From Closterium sp. Naga37s-1 (taxonomy: Eukaryota > Streptophyta > Zygnematophyceae > Desmidiales > Closteriaceae), in the NCBI GenBank assembly GCA_947471745.1, contig CANJKZ010000777.1, positions 1,922,501 to 1,986,500 on the forward strand: a stretch of DNA of 64,000 nt, given 5' to 3'. This document shows, piece after piece, positions 21,149 to 32,176 of this stretch (its first letter is position 1; every line of letters starts with the position of its first letter). The translations under genes were made by a program, and so were the position numbers. The notes below the pieces were generated by a model. That model saw only the letters and a list, made by a program, of their open reading frames with translations, searched no databases and was not told where the DNA came from.

Positions 21149-24100
21149 ATGGCGCATGCAGGAGTGATGCTGACTCGAGCAGTCGTCCCTTCCATGGTAC
21201 CTCGTTTCGACGCCATCATCACCTCCTCCGCCTCCCGCCAATGTGAACTTCCCAGAGCCTTCTTCGGCCATCAGCTCACCTTCGCCCCCACTTCCGCCGC
21301 GTCTCACGCGCAACCGTCGAAGCTCCCACGAACCTTCCCCTGCGTTCGCAGCAGCGTGAACGGAAACGAGCCCGCGGCGCGGCCGTCCCGTCCCGAGTAC
21401 ATCCCGAACCGCATCGACGACCCTAACTACGTCCGCATCTTCGACACCACGCTGCGCGACGGCGAGCAGTCACCCGGCGCGACGCTCACCAGCAAGGAGA
21501 AGCTCGACATCGCGCGCCAGCTGGCGCGGCTCGGCGTCGACATTATCGAGGCTGGCTTCCCCATCGCGTCGCCCGATGATCTCGAGGCGGTGCGGACGAT
21601 CGCCAAGGAGGTGGGGAATAACATCGACCCGGTGACGGGGTACGTGCCCGTGATTTGCGGGCTGGCGCGCTGCAACAAGGCGGACATCGACGCGTCGTGG
21701 GAGGCAGTGCGGCACGCGGCGCGGCCGCGCATCCACACGTTCATCGCGACGAGCGCGATCCACATGGAGTACAAGCTGCGGAAGTCGCCCGACGAGGTGG
21801 TCGAGATCGCGCGCAGCATGGTGGCGTATGCGAAGAGCCTGGGGTGTAACGACATCGAGTTCAGCCCGGAAGACGCTGGCAGGTGGGTTAGGGTGTCGTG
21901 GTTGCTGGTGATGTGTGTCGGTGATAGGGTTGATGCAATGCTATGTCAGCCTGCCGCGTGCTGGCATTGGCGCGCAGCATGGTGGCGTACGCTAAGAGCC
22001 TGGGGTGTAACGACATCGAGTTCAGCCCGGAGGATGCGGCAGGTGTGATGGGTCGAGCTGGGAATGCGGTGTTACTGATGACCCGTGCGCTGGCAATATA
22101 CGGATGCGGGGTTACGATAGAGAAGGCGGGGAGCTATGTTTTTGTCACCTCTGAGAACTCTCAGCAGCGAAGGTGACGAGCATGGTGGCGAACATCAAGT
22201 TGCCCTTATGGCCAAGCCCTGTCCTCTCCCGCCCGCTGGCGTGTTCCGCACTCACGCCAACCACTTTCCCGCCTTCCCTACCCCCTCCCTCGCAGGTCCG
22301 ACCCCGAGTTCCTGTACCGTATTCTGGGCGAGGTGATCAAGGCGGGCGCGACGATGCTCAACATCCCGGACGCCTCAGAGTGCACCATGCCATCCGAGTT
22401 TGCCGAGCTCATTGACGAGGCCGCCTGACCTGACCTGACTCTGCGCCCTTCCGCTGCGCCCCTGTCTCTGTCCTCTCTCTCTGCGCCCTCCCCCTCCCAT
22501 CCCCCCCCTCCCATTCCCCTCCTCCCAGGTCCGACCCCGAGTTCCTGTACCGCATTCTGGGCGAGGTGATCAAGGCGGGCGCGACCACTCTCAATATCCC
22601 GGACACGGTGGGGTACACCATGCCCTCGGAGTTCGGCGAGCTCATCGCCAAGATCCGCCAGAACACCGAGGGCGCTGAGAACGTGATCATTTCGACCCAC
22701 TGCCAGAATGATCTGGGGCTGGCAACGGCTAACACTCTCGCGGTGAGTGAGGGTATGAATGAGGGAGCGGGGGAAGGGAGGAAGCGAGTGAGGGATTGGG
22801 GGAGGGAGCGAGCGAGGGATTGGGGGAGGGAGCGAGCGAGGGATTGGGGGAGGGAGCGAGCGTAGGAGGGAGGAAGTGTGAGTGAGTGGGTCTGAACATC
22901 CCGGACACGGTGGGGTACACTCGCCCCGACCATGCCATCCGAGGTTGGCGAGCTGATCGCCAAGATCCGGCAGAACACGGAGGGCGCAGAGAATGTTATC
23001 ATCTCCACTCACTGCCAGAACGACCTGGGTCTGGCAACGGCTAACACGCTCGCGGTGCGTGCACGGAGTGATCGGGTGAGTGAGTGAGGGTGGGAGGGAG
23101 GAAGGGAGGGAGGGAGGGAGGGAGGGAGGGAGGGAGGGAGGGAGGGAGGGAGGGAGGGAGGGAGGGAGGGAGGGAGGGAGGGAGGGAGGAAGGGAGGGAG
23201 AGACAGAGTTGAATGAGTGTAGCTTTGGCGATGTTAGAGGCGCCTGCACAGAAGGCACGGAGAACGTAATAAGGGAGCAAAGAAAGAAAAGCAGACGAAG
23301 CTGTTCGTTGTGATGAGTCCATTTTTTTTTTCCTTTCTCCTCACCTTCTCACCTCTCCCATTCTCCCCTTCCGTCCTCCACTCCCCTCCCCTCCCCTCCA
23401 CCGCTCCTCTCGCTCCACCTCTCCGCACTGAGCAGGGCGCCAAGGCAGGAGCGCGGCAGCTGGAGGTCACCATCAATGGGATTGGCGAGCGGGCGGGCAA
23501 CGCGTCGCTGGAAGAGGTGCGTGGGGGCGTCGTGTGGGTGTCGTGAGGTGGATGGGAGAGGAGGAACCCTGTGAGGTTCAGTGTGGATGTGAGGATGGAG
23601 TAGAGGGGGGAGTGAAGGAAGGGTCATTGGCTGCTGTGGCTGATGGGTATGGTGTGGTAGCTGCGGCCGGTTGTTGCTAATGTGGCGGCTGCTGTGGCTG
23701 GCTGTTGCTGATGTGGGTGTTGTGCTGGGCTGATGAGACGAATCGGAATGCCATTGTCCTGAGTTCGTTTCCTGGATAGCTTGAGCTGCGGAGAAGCCCC
23801 TCCAGGTGAAACACATAAGCATGTGTAGCAAGTGAATGGGGTATCTGCAGCAGCAGCAACACATTCTTCCCGCACGTCTTCTTTCGTTCGTCTCCCCACC
23901 CACTTGTCCTTTCTCCCATACCCACCTGGCCTTCCCGCCTGTTCCACCCGCCTGTTCCACCCGCCTGTTCCACCCGCCTGTTCCACCCGCCTGTTCCACC
24001 CGCCTGTTCCACCCGCCTGTTCCACCCGCCTGTTCCACCCGCCTGTTCCACCCGCCTGTTCCACCCGCCTGTTCCACCCGCCTGTTCCACCCGCCTGTTC

Positions 24101-27100
24101 CACCCGCCTGTTCCATCCGCCTGTTCCACCCGCCTGTTCCACCCGCCTGTTCCACCCGCCTGTTCCACCCGCCTGTTCCACCCGCCTGTTCCACCCGCCT
24201 GTTCCACCCATCTGGTCTGAGCAGGTGGTGATGGCGATCCGGTGTCGCGGGCAGGAGCAGTTCGGAGGGCTGTACACGGGCATCAACCCCAAGCACATCG
24301 CACTCTCCAGCCGCATGGTACGTTTGGTGTGGTTGCACTATGTGTGTATGTGCGCTTCTTGCTCCGTGTGTATGGTTTTTGTTATGTGATGCACGGTGCT
24401 GTTTGGAGGGTAGTACACGAAACGGGCATCAACCCCAAGCACATCGCGCTCTCCAGCCGCATGGTGTGTGCGCTGCTTGGGCGGTGTGTATGGTGCTTGT
24501 ATGTGACGCACAGTGTAATTTGGAGCAGATTTCTCACTGCTCTTTGCAGGCACATGGCATGGGCATCAACCCCAAGCACTTTTCCTTTCCCTCATCCTCC
24601 TCTTCCCCCTCCTCCCCCTCATCCTCCTCTTCCCCCTCCTCCCCCTCATCCTCCTCTTCCCTCTCATCCCCCTCATCCTCCTCTTCCCGCTCCTGATGCT
24701 TTTCCCTCTCCCTTCAACCGTACCGCTCTCCTCTCCTCCCCACACCCCCTCAATCCCCCACCAGGTGACGGAGTACACGGGCATGCTGGTGCAGCCGCAC
24801 AAGGCCATTGTGGGTGATATTGACTCTCTAAAAGCTGACTCCTTTCCACTTCCTTGACCCCATACCGCTTTCTTGCCCCCACCTGCCCCCCCACCAGGTG
24901 ACGGAGTACACGGGCATGCTGGAGTAGCCACACAAGGCCATTGTGGGTGATATTGACTCTCTAAAAGCTGATTCCTTTCCACTTCCTTGACCCCATACCG
25001 CTTTCTTGCCCCCACCTGCCCCCCCACCAGGTGACGGAGTACACAGGCATGCTGGTGCAGCCGCACAAGGCCATCGTGGGCGCCAATGCCTTTCCATAAG
25101 CCCATACCCTTTCCTGCCCCTTCGCTTCACCCTGTACCGCTTTCTGTCCCCCCTCCCGCCCCCTTGGCCAGGTGACGGAGTACACGGGCATGCTGGTGCA
25201 GCCACACAAGGCCATCGTGGGCGCCAACGCCTTCGCGCATGAGAGCGGCATTCACCAGGTGAGGGAGTGCAGCATTCGTCACATGAAGCAGTGAGGCATT
25301 TCTCGGGGGTGGGTGTGTGGATGGATGGGCCATGTACTGACAGTCAAAACGAGGGGAATGGCAGCTGTGACAGGTGACTTTGTTGGGCCTATTTTTTTAA
25401 TTGCCTCAAAAATAGGTTCGCCACGTCGTGAGTCATTTCACGGGGGTGGGTGTGTGGGTGGATGGGCGGTGGACTAACAGTCAAACTAGGGGAATGGCAG
25501 CTGTAGCGGGTGATTTTGTTGAATTGCCCTTCTTTCTTTAGCTCAGCTCCCCAACTCGCTTGAGATCTCTGCATGTGTGTTTCACCCATTCAACCCCCCC
25601 CCCCCCTCTTCTTCCCCCTCTTTTGCCCCCATCCCTTACAGGACGGCATGCTCAAGTACAAGGGCACGTACGAGATCATGGCGCCAGAGGGCGGGAGAGC
25701 TGGTTCCTGTTCTGCTCTTCATTCTACGCATCCACACCCCCTCCTTCTGCTCTCCCCCACCCACAGGACGGCATGCTCAAGTACAAGGGCACGTACGAGA
25801 TCATGGCGCCAGAGGGCGGGAGAGCTGGTTCCTGTTCTGCTCTTCATTCTACGCATCCACACCCCCTCCTTCTGCTCTCCCCCACCCACAGGACGGCATG
25901 CTCAAGTACAAGGGCACGTACGAGATCATGGCGCCAGAGGACGTGGGCATCGTGCGCAACGACGCCGCAGGCATTGTGCTGGGCAAGCACAGCGGCCGCC
26001 ACGCCCTCAAGACGCGCCTGCAGCAGGTGCAATGCCAGGGATGATGAGTGGGATGAGGGAGGAAGGGAAGGGTGGTTACTTTTTAGTAATCCCAAGGGCA
26101 TTGTGCTGGGCAAGCACAGCGGCCGCCACGCCCTCAAGACGCGCCTGCAGCAGGTGGGATGAGTGGGTTGGGATGAGCGCGATGTGGGGGATGAGTGCGG
26201 TGTGGGGAGGAAGGGAAGCAGGGTTGTTGTTGAGATGACTCAGAGTCAGAGGTCACCTTACTGGGCTGGGAAAGCACAGCGGCCGCCACGCTCTCAAGAA
26301 CCGCCTGCAGCAGGTGCGATGCGGAGGATGAGGGGATGGGTTGGATGAGGAGAGGGAAGAAGGAAGAATGGGAGGGCGGGTTGCTCATCAGTCGACTAAA
26401 ACGCAGGCATTGTGCTGGGCAAGCACAGCGGCCGCCACGCGCTCAAGATGCGCCTGCAGCAGGTGGGTGGGATGCTACCAGTGGGATGAGCGGGATTCGT
26501 GGGATGAGTGGGATGAGGGAAGGAAGGGTGAGTGGGTTCTTTTCAAAGGTGCCTTGCTGGCCAAGCACAACGGCTGGCGTGCGCTCAAGACACGCCTGCA
26601 GCAGGTACGGTGAGGGGGAATGAGGAAAGGAAAAAAGGATGGGAGGGTGGGTGGTTCTTGAGTCGACTCAAAGGTAGCCTTCCTGGGCAAGCACAGTGGC
26701 CGGCACGTGTTCGAAGACCGCCTGCAGCAGGCGGGTGGGATAGGTGGTGCCCCCTGTGTGTGCATCCTCGCTCCGATGGGCTATAATTTTCCTTTCCATC
26801 GCCCAGATGTTAAGCTTTTCACAACCCTCCTCGCCTTCCCTCCTCAGATGAAGTACAACTTTGAGAGTGTGTGTAGAGCTGGACGAGGTGTTAGAAGTGG
26901 TTCAAGTCGGTGCCTGCCAGGGACGCCCTCTCGCCCCATGCCCAAAGTGCTTTCGCTGCCCTCCTTCCCCCTTTCTCAAATGGGCTACGACTTTGAGAGC
27001 AGGGACTTGCACGAGGTGTTGGAAGCGGTTCAAAGCGGTGCCTGCCAGGCGCCTGATTCTTCCATCTCCCTTGCCTTCATTCACACTGTCCCCACTCACC

Positions 27101-30100
27101 CTCCTCTTCCCCTCTCAGGTGGGCTATGACTCCGATAGCAGGGAGTTGGACGAGGTGTTTAAGCGGTTCAAAGCGGTGGCTGGTACCCAATCCCGCTCAT
27201 GCCCGCTCTATCGTCTTTCACTCCCAACCCCCCTCCCCCAACTCAGATGGCCTATGACTTTGATAGCGCGGAGCTGTGAGGTGTTCAAGCGATTCAAAGT
27301 GGTGCAGACACCTTTTCCCCGCATCTCACATGTCTCTTGGCCTCTTTCCCTGCCCTGCTCCCACACTTCCCCCCCCCAACCCCCAACTCAGATGGGGTAC
27401 GACTTTGACAGCGCGGAGTTGGATGAGGTGTTCAAGCGGTTCAAAGCGGTGGCGGACAAGAAGAAGATTGTCACGGATGGGGACGTGGAGGCGCTTGTGT
27501 CTGACTCGGTGTTCCAGCCCAAGACCATCTGGGAGCTCGCTGACCTGCAGGTGTGATTTCAGGGCTGGATTTCTATTTCTGGGCCTGCGAGTGTGTGGCT
27601 AAAAGCGAAATCAATTGTTAGGAATAGTGGCACTTGTACTCAATGGTCTTGGCAATAGAGGCAGTTCGCTAACCTGCAGGTGAGCTCTCATTGGGGCGTG
27701 CAAGTGACACGCAATTATCCAAGCTGTGTGATTCCAGATCATGGCTCCAAACATTGCTGCGTTGCATAGCAGCACTTGTGGTTTCGTTTCGTTTCTCAGG
27801 GCAGTGAGGAGTGGAGCGTGTTTCTTAACCTTAACCTGCTGTGCTGCACCCTCATGACTTGGAAACTGGCTCTGGGCCCTCACAACACAACACAACTCAC
27901 TGGTGTGTGGATCCAACTGTGTTGCACTTGTACCTTCTCGAGCCGTAGGCAGTGTGTGGAACCCTGGGCCTGCTCACGGCCACAGTGACGCTGGTGGGGC
28001 CTGGCGGGGTGGAGAAAATTGCATCATTTGCGGTCTCCCACGTGCATGCCCCTCCCCTGCTCTTTTGCATCCTGACACCCCCATGCTCTCACCCTTGTCC
28101 TCCCAACCGTCCATCCCAGGTGGTGTGTGGGACCATGGGGCTGCCCACAGCGACAGTGAAGCTGGTGGGGCCGGATGGAGGGGAGCAGATTGCTTTTTTT
28201 TGCGATGTCCCACCCATATGCGGCCTTGCATTGTCGTCCTCCCACGTTTAAACCGCAGGTGGTGTGTGGAACCATGGGGCTGCCCACAGCGACAGTGAAG
28301 CTGGTGGGGCCTGACGGGGTGGAGCAGATCCAGGCGGCCATGGGCACGGGGCCTGTGGACGCCGTTTACAAGGCCATCAACAATATCGTTGATGTGAGTT
28401 CTGTGGCTTGGCAATGTGAGCCGCATGAGGTTTGTGAGTGGGTGCAAGTGGGTGCAATGAGCTTGTGATCCAGGCGGCCATGGGCACGGGGCCTGTGGAT
28501 GCCGTTTACAAGGCCATCAACAATATCGTTGATGTGAGTTGAATGAGGCATGCGTGTGCTGGGTGCAACTGGGTGTGGGTGGGTGCAAGTGGGTGCATGC
28601 AATTGACTTCAGATCCAGGCGGCCATGGGAACGTGGCCTGTGGATGCTGTCTACAAGGCCATCAACAACATCGTTCATGTGAGTTCTATGGCTTGGCAAT
28701 GTGAGCCGTATGAAGTTTGTGAGTGGGTGCAAGCGGGTGCAATTGACTTCAGATCCAGGCGGCCATGGGCACGGGGCCGGTGGACGCCGTTTACAAGGCC
28801 ATCAACAACATTGTTGATGTGAGTTGACTGAGGGGTGCGTGTGGCTGGGTGAAACTTGGTGAAACTGGGTGCAAGTGGGTGCAAGTGGGTGCATGCGATT
28901 GATTTCAGATCCAGGCGGCCATGGGCAGGGGGCCAGTGGGCGCCGTGTACAAGGCCATCAACAACATCAATCAACAGCAACGTGGAGCTCACAGAGTACT
29001 CCCTCATGGGGGCGAGTGTGGAGCTCACAGAGTACCTCCCTCATGGGGGCGAGTGTGGAGCTCACAGAGTACTCCCTCATGGGGGCGAGTGTGGAGCTCA
29101 CAGAGTACCTCCCTCATGGGGGCGAGTGTGGAGCTCACAGAGTACCTCCCTCATGGGGGCGAGTGTGGAGCTCACAGAGTACCTCCCTCCCTCTCATTGG
29201 TTGTCCATCCAAGGCACCGACTCAAAACACATTGGTTGTCCATCCAAGGCACCGACTCAAAACACATTGGTTGTCCATCCAAGGCACCGACTCAAAACAC
29301 ATTGGTTGTCCATCCAAGGCACCGACTCAAAACACATTGGTTGTCCATCCAAGGCACCGACTCAAAACACATTGGTTGTCCATCCAAGGCACCGACTCAA
29401 AACACATTGGTTGTCCATCCAAGGCACCGACGCTTTCGCCTGCACTCGCTTTGCAATTGCTTCCCTCCTTGCTCCCCATGCTCTGCCTCTGCCCCCCATC
29501 CGCTACCCCTGACCTGACCCACGCCAGCTGAACGTGGAGCTGACAGAGTACTCGCTCAGCTCAGTCACAGAGGGCATCGACGCCCTGGCCTGCACACTGC
29601 ACTCACGTTGCGATTGCCCCATGTACCATTGAACCCCTCCCGTGCCCCCCCCTTGCCAGCTGAACGTGGAGCTCACAGAGTACTCGCTCAACTCAGTCAC
29701 GGAGGGCATTGATGCCCTGGCCTGCACGCGCGTTGCCATCCGCTCCACGGGGGATGCGCACATGGCCACGCACTCGCAGCACGGCAGCATCGAGAGGACC
29801 TTCAGGTGCGGTTAGGGGTAGTTGAGGTGAGGGGAGAGGAGGTCGAGGTGAGGGGAGAGGAGGTTGAGGAGAGGGGAGAGGAGGTTGAGGAGAGGGGAGA
29901 GGAGGTTGAGGAGAGGGAAGGGGAGGTTGAGGAGAGGGAAGGGGCGGTTGAGGAGAGGGGAGAGGAGGTTGAGGAGAGGGGAGAGGAGGTTGAGGAGAGG
30001 GGAGAGGAGGTTGAGGAGAGGGGAGAGGAGGTTGAGGAGAGGGGAGAGGAGGTTGAGGAGAGGGGAGAGGAGGTTGAGGAGAGGGGAGAGGAGGTTGAGG

Positions 30101-30599
30101 AGAGGGGAGAGGAGGTTGAGGAGAGGGAAGGGGAGGTTGAGGAGAGGGGAGAGGAGGTTGAGGAGAGGATGCAGGAGGTTCGGGGTGGCCATCCGCTCCA
30201 CGGGGGATACGCACACGGCTACGCACTCGCAGCACGGCAGCATCGAGAGGGCCTTCAGGTTCGAGGAAGGCAAGTTGAGGTGGGAGGTGAGAGGGCCTTC
30301 GGGTGAGGAGGCCTACAGGTAAGAGGGCCTACGTCCGTGCTCTTTTGACTGGCATGCCACCCGTGGCCTTCATTTGCTTCTGAAGGGTGTCTTATTCGAG
30401 TTTATCTAATTCGGGCTTTCTCTTGCTCGTGTCGTTGCTCCCCAATCTCTCTCTGCTAAACATCTTCAGTGGCAGCGGTGCTGACGAGGACATTGTGGTG
30501 TCATCCGCGCGCGCTTACATAAGCGCCGTGAACAAGATGCTGGGCTTTGGCGACTCTGCAGCATCGATTGCCAGCCGGCACCACGTCAACGTAGCGTGA
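21149..30599 (+). CDS. IPMS: 2-isopropylmalate synthase, plastid (leucine biosynthesis)
   Basis: Ten exons: 21149-21882, 22529-22742, 23436-23516, 24225-24317, 25172-25258, 25892-26026, 27392-27550, 28259-28393, 29660-29805 and 30470-30599; 637 aa, close to plant IPMS. A Ser/Arg-rich transit peptide precedes the catalytic TIM barrel: [13 protein letters not shown] (about residue 98; metal and acetyl-CoA/ketoacid site), [51 protein letters not shown] and [10 protein letters not shown]. The C-terminal LeuA allosteric domain is present ([26 protein letters not shown]), so leucine feedback control is expected from the family. The enzyme condenses 2-oxoisovalerate with acetyl-CoA. Each exon chosen is the only copy with both splice sites and intact phase. 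More than 25 partial exon copies lie in the introns. Confidence 0.95.
21976..23058 (+). repeat. Partial copies of IPMS exons 1 and 2
   Basis: 21976-22045 repeats the exon 1 end ([14 protein letters not shown]). 22294-22425 repeats the start of exon 2 with its acceptor but ends in altered sequence. 22893-23055 repeats the 3' part of exon 2 with a frame-breaking insertion and a GT donor. The intact exon 2 (22529-22742) lies between its 5' and 3' copies. Confidence 0.85.
22786..22862. repeat. Short G-rich minisatellite, about 3 copies
   Basis: Units of about 25 bp around GGGAGCGAGCGAGGGATTGG in IPMS intron 2. Confidence 0.8.
23094..23206. repeat. (GGGA)n microsatellite
   Basis: Over 25 tetranucleotide units in IPMS intron 2; all-purine top strand. 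Confidence 0.9.
23938..24209. repeat. 13-bp minisatellite, about 21 copies
   Basis: The unit CTGTTCCACCCGC is repeated with one variant (ATCCGC), ending 15 bp before the acceptor of IPMS exon 4 and forming its pyrimidine tract. All three frames are open only because of the repeat. Confidence 0.95.
24424..25090 (+). repeat. Copies of the IPMS exon 4 3' end and exon 5 5' end
   Basis: 24424-24466 and about 24558-24580 repeat exon 4 ([13 protein letters not shown], then GINPKH). 24764-24818, 24896-24950 and 25030-25085 repeat the acceptor and start of exon 5 ([17 protein letters not shown]; the second has a TAG). The intact exon 5 follows at 25172. Confidence 0.85.
25292..25523. repeat. Intronic tandem duplication bridged by a 29-bp palindrome
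   Basis: About 95 bp at 25292-25386 recurs at 25429-25523. Between them 25388-25416 has arms CCTATTTTT and AAAAATAGG around AATTGCCTC, a longer AATT-core relative of the TTTTGAG-NNNN-CTCAAAA family. Confidence 0.85.
25640..25820 (+). repeat. Two upstream copies of the IPMS exon 6 5' half
   Basis: CAG acceptor followed by [16 protein letters not shown] at 25642 and 25767. The intact exon begins at 25892; the period is about 125 bp. Confidence 0.9.
26096..26733 (+). repeat. Five downstream copies of the IPMS exon 6 3' half
   Basis: [19 protein letters not shown] plus a GT donor recurs at about 26096, 26262, 26405, 26549 and 26672 with increasing changes. Palindromes or remnants separate them: TTGAG-ATGA-CTCAGAG (about 26231), CAG-TCGA-CTAAAA (about 26390), a core-deleted TTCTTTTCAAAGG (about 26537) and TTGAG-TCGA-CTCAA (26658-26671). 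Confidence 0.9.
26845..27310 (+). repeat. Four upstream copies of the IPMS exon 7 5' half
   Basis: Acceptor plus sequence related to [20 protein letters not shown] at about 26849, 26979, 27117 and 27246 before the intact exon 27392-27550. Confidence 0.85.
27945..28200 (+). repeat. Two upstream copies of the IPMS exon 8 5' half
   Basis: [19 protein letters not shown]-like sequence after an AG acceptor at about 27950 and 28119; the intact exon starts at 28259. Confidence 0.85.
28469..28970 (+). repeat. Four downstream copies of the IPMS exon 8 3' half
   Basis: [20 protein letters not shown] recurs at about 28469, 28612, 28752 and 28908. The first three keep a GTGAGT-type or GTGAG donor. Confidence 0.9.
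28981..29190. repeat. 36-37-bp minisatellite seeded by IPMS exon 9 sequence, about 6 copies
   Basis: The unit GTGGAGCTCACAGAGTAC plus CTCCCTCATGGGGGCGAGT. Its first half equals the exon 9 stretch coding VELTEYS. Confidence 0.9.
29195..29432. repeat. 35-bp minisatellite, 7 copies
   Basis: Units starting CATTGGTTGTCCATCCAAGG at 29195 and every 35 bp to 29405; nearly identical, in IPMS intron 8. Confidence 0.95.
29526..29610 (+). repeat. Upstream copy of the IPMS exon 9 5' half
   Basis: CAG acceptor then [20 protein letters not shown], about 130 bp before the intact exon 9. Confidence 0.9.
29820..30175. repeat. 21-bp minisatellite, about 16 copies
   Basis: The unit GAGGTTGAGGAGAGGGGAGAG in IPMS intron 9. 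The Glu/Arg-rich frame across it is a by-product of the period being a multiple of three. Confidence 0.95.
30180..30262 (+). repeat. Downstream copy of the IPMS exon 9 3' half
   Basis: [20 protein letters not shown]-like coding ending in a GT donor, 370 bp after the real exon 9 end. Confidence 0.85.
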
Positions 30600-31634
30600 T
30601 TGGTTGGAGAAAGTGCACTGACACAAGCACTCGTGAATGTAGACTGAGGGAAGGTGGCTGGCAGGGAGCATGTCCTGAAGCAAGCGAAAGCTGTTAAGAT
30701 GTAGCGTGGTGGGTCATATAAAAACAGGATTGGAAAGGGCAAAAGAAAACGCAGGGTAGGAATTGCGAGCATGGGGCAGTCAGCATGCCACAAAGTATAC
30801 CTCTGAAACCAGTTGCACTTCGTGTTAAGTCTTTCTGTGTACTAACAACCATATTACCATTAGCTACATTGAACGACAACTCTGTTTTCTCACAGAACCT
30901 TTATCATCTCCTCACAGCCAGATGCAAGCAAGGTTGCCTGCTTAGCTTTCTTGAATCTAAAATGAAGGGCATGTTGGAATGCTACTACCGTACTATGCAA
31001 CCTTGAGTTGAGTGTAAGAAATGGGCATTACCTGAAACTCTAGCCCGCAACCCATCCATTCCCATGCAGTTTGCACCTTGAATCATCCACAGGCTGCAAG
31101 TTTGGTGGAAAGCCACCATATTTGGAAACAACTGATAAGTGAAGGGCTCTTAAAACAGAAGAACCTTCACCACCATAAGTTTTCACCAGAGAGGGACCTT
31201 TTCAAATGTTACTGAGAGGTCCGAGTGTTTGAGTGTTATGGGCAGGACTCTGCAGATTGCTCCTAGGATTATGCCGCTGCCTGCAGCAGGGTCTGCTTGT
31301 GCTACCGCGCTACCGGCTAGAATTTTCTGAACTGAAGAGGCTCGGTTACTGTGAATCATGGTAAAGAGCTACTAGAACTATTACACCTGAAGATGGACTG
31401 ATCCTTCTTGTGGACGAGTGTTAAAGTTTTCCAGCCCAGTATCTTTTATCAATAAATATTGCCCTTTCATGAAACGGTAAAGTCCTACATGTACTACCTT
31501 TACGCTGTCTATATTTTCGTCAACCAGAGGAACGCCACCCTGACGTACCCTCCAGAGTCAGCACCATCCATGTGTATCTTTTAGTAATGTACTTCTATCA
31601 ATGCCTCCCGTTGCATTTTTCTGCCTCTCCGACT
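30600..31634. other. Convergent 3' spacer
   Basis: Between the IPMS stop and the stop of the minus-strand secreted-protein gene. Should hold both 3' UTRs. No further gene or repeat recognised. Confidence 0.5.
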
Positions 31635-32176
31635 CTAGTCGCACTTGGAGCGGCACTTCTTGGCCTTTTTCTTGCACTTCTTGTACGTGTGCGTGCACTT
31701 GTGGTGTTTGTGCTCGTCGTCCTTGTTCTCGCGCTTGCACTCGCTGTACTCCTCATTGCACTCCTTGTTCTTCTCCTCGCAGTCCGACTTGCACGACAGC
31801 ATGTGGTGCATCTCGCTCGACCACAGGAACCGCCTTCTCGCGCCCAACAGCGCCCTCACCACACCTGGAAACAGCCAAAGGCAATAAAGGCGAAAGCATG
31901 AATAATGGCTTACATATTCACGAAACCCGAAAAGATGGGCATGGCGAAGCGGGGGCGCGAAGGGGGAATGACGACAAGGAAGATACAGAGAGCATTGGTT
32001 GGGAAGAAGTGATTTAACGCACCCGAAGGCAACGCGTCTGCAATATCGGCGACGTCCGACACGTCATCGTCTACGTCGTCTTCAGCGACGATCTCATCCG
32101 CGCGGCACGGCGCCAGCGCGAGGGATACGAGCAGTGAGAGCGCGAGCAGAACGACTAAGGTCTTGGAACGCCCCAT
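31635..32176 (-). CDS. Small secreted cysteine/lysine-rich protein, unknown function
   Basis: Two exons, 32176-32023 and 31864-31635, phase 1, GT-AG; 127 aa. The ATG at 32176 opens a clear signal peptide (Arg/Lys, then a Leu/Val/Ala core, LALAPCRADE). A short acidic stretch (EDDVDDDVSDVADIAD) follows, which may be a propeptide, then a mature-like region with cysteines spaced C-x3-C-x6-C-x6-C and a C-terminus of KKC/KCR repeats (CKKKAKKCRSKCD-stop). Eight cysteines follow the splice point (plus one in the signal region), so disulphides are plausible. Acidic pro-part plus basic Cys-rich mature part resembles secreted antimicrobial or signalling peptides, but I recognise no family, so that is speculation. 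Confidence 0.7.

Noticed and set aside
23677-24338. Long Gly-Gly-Trp-Asn/Arg minus-strand frames
   Set aside because: Generated by the 13-bp minisatellite in IPMS intron 3.
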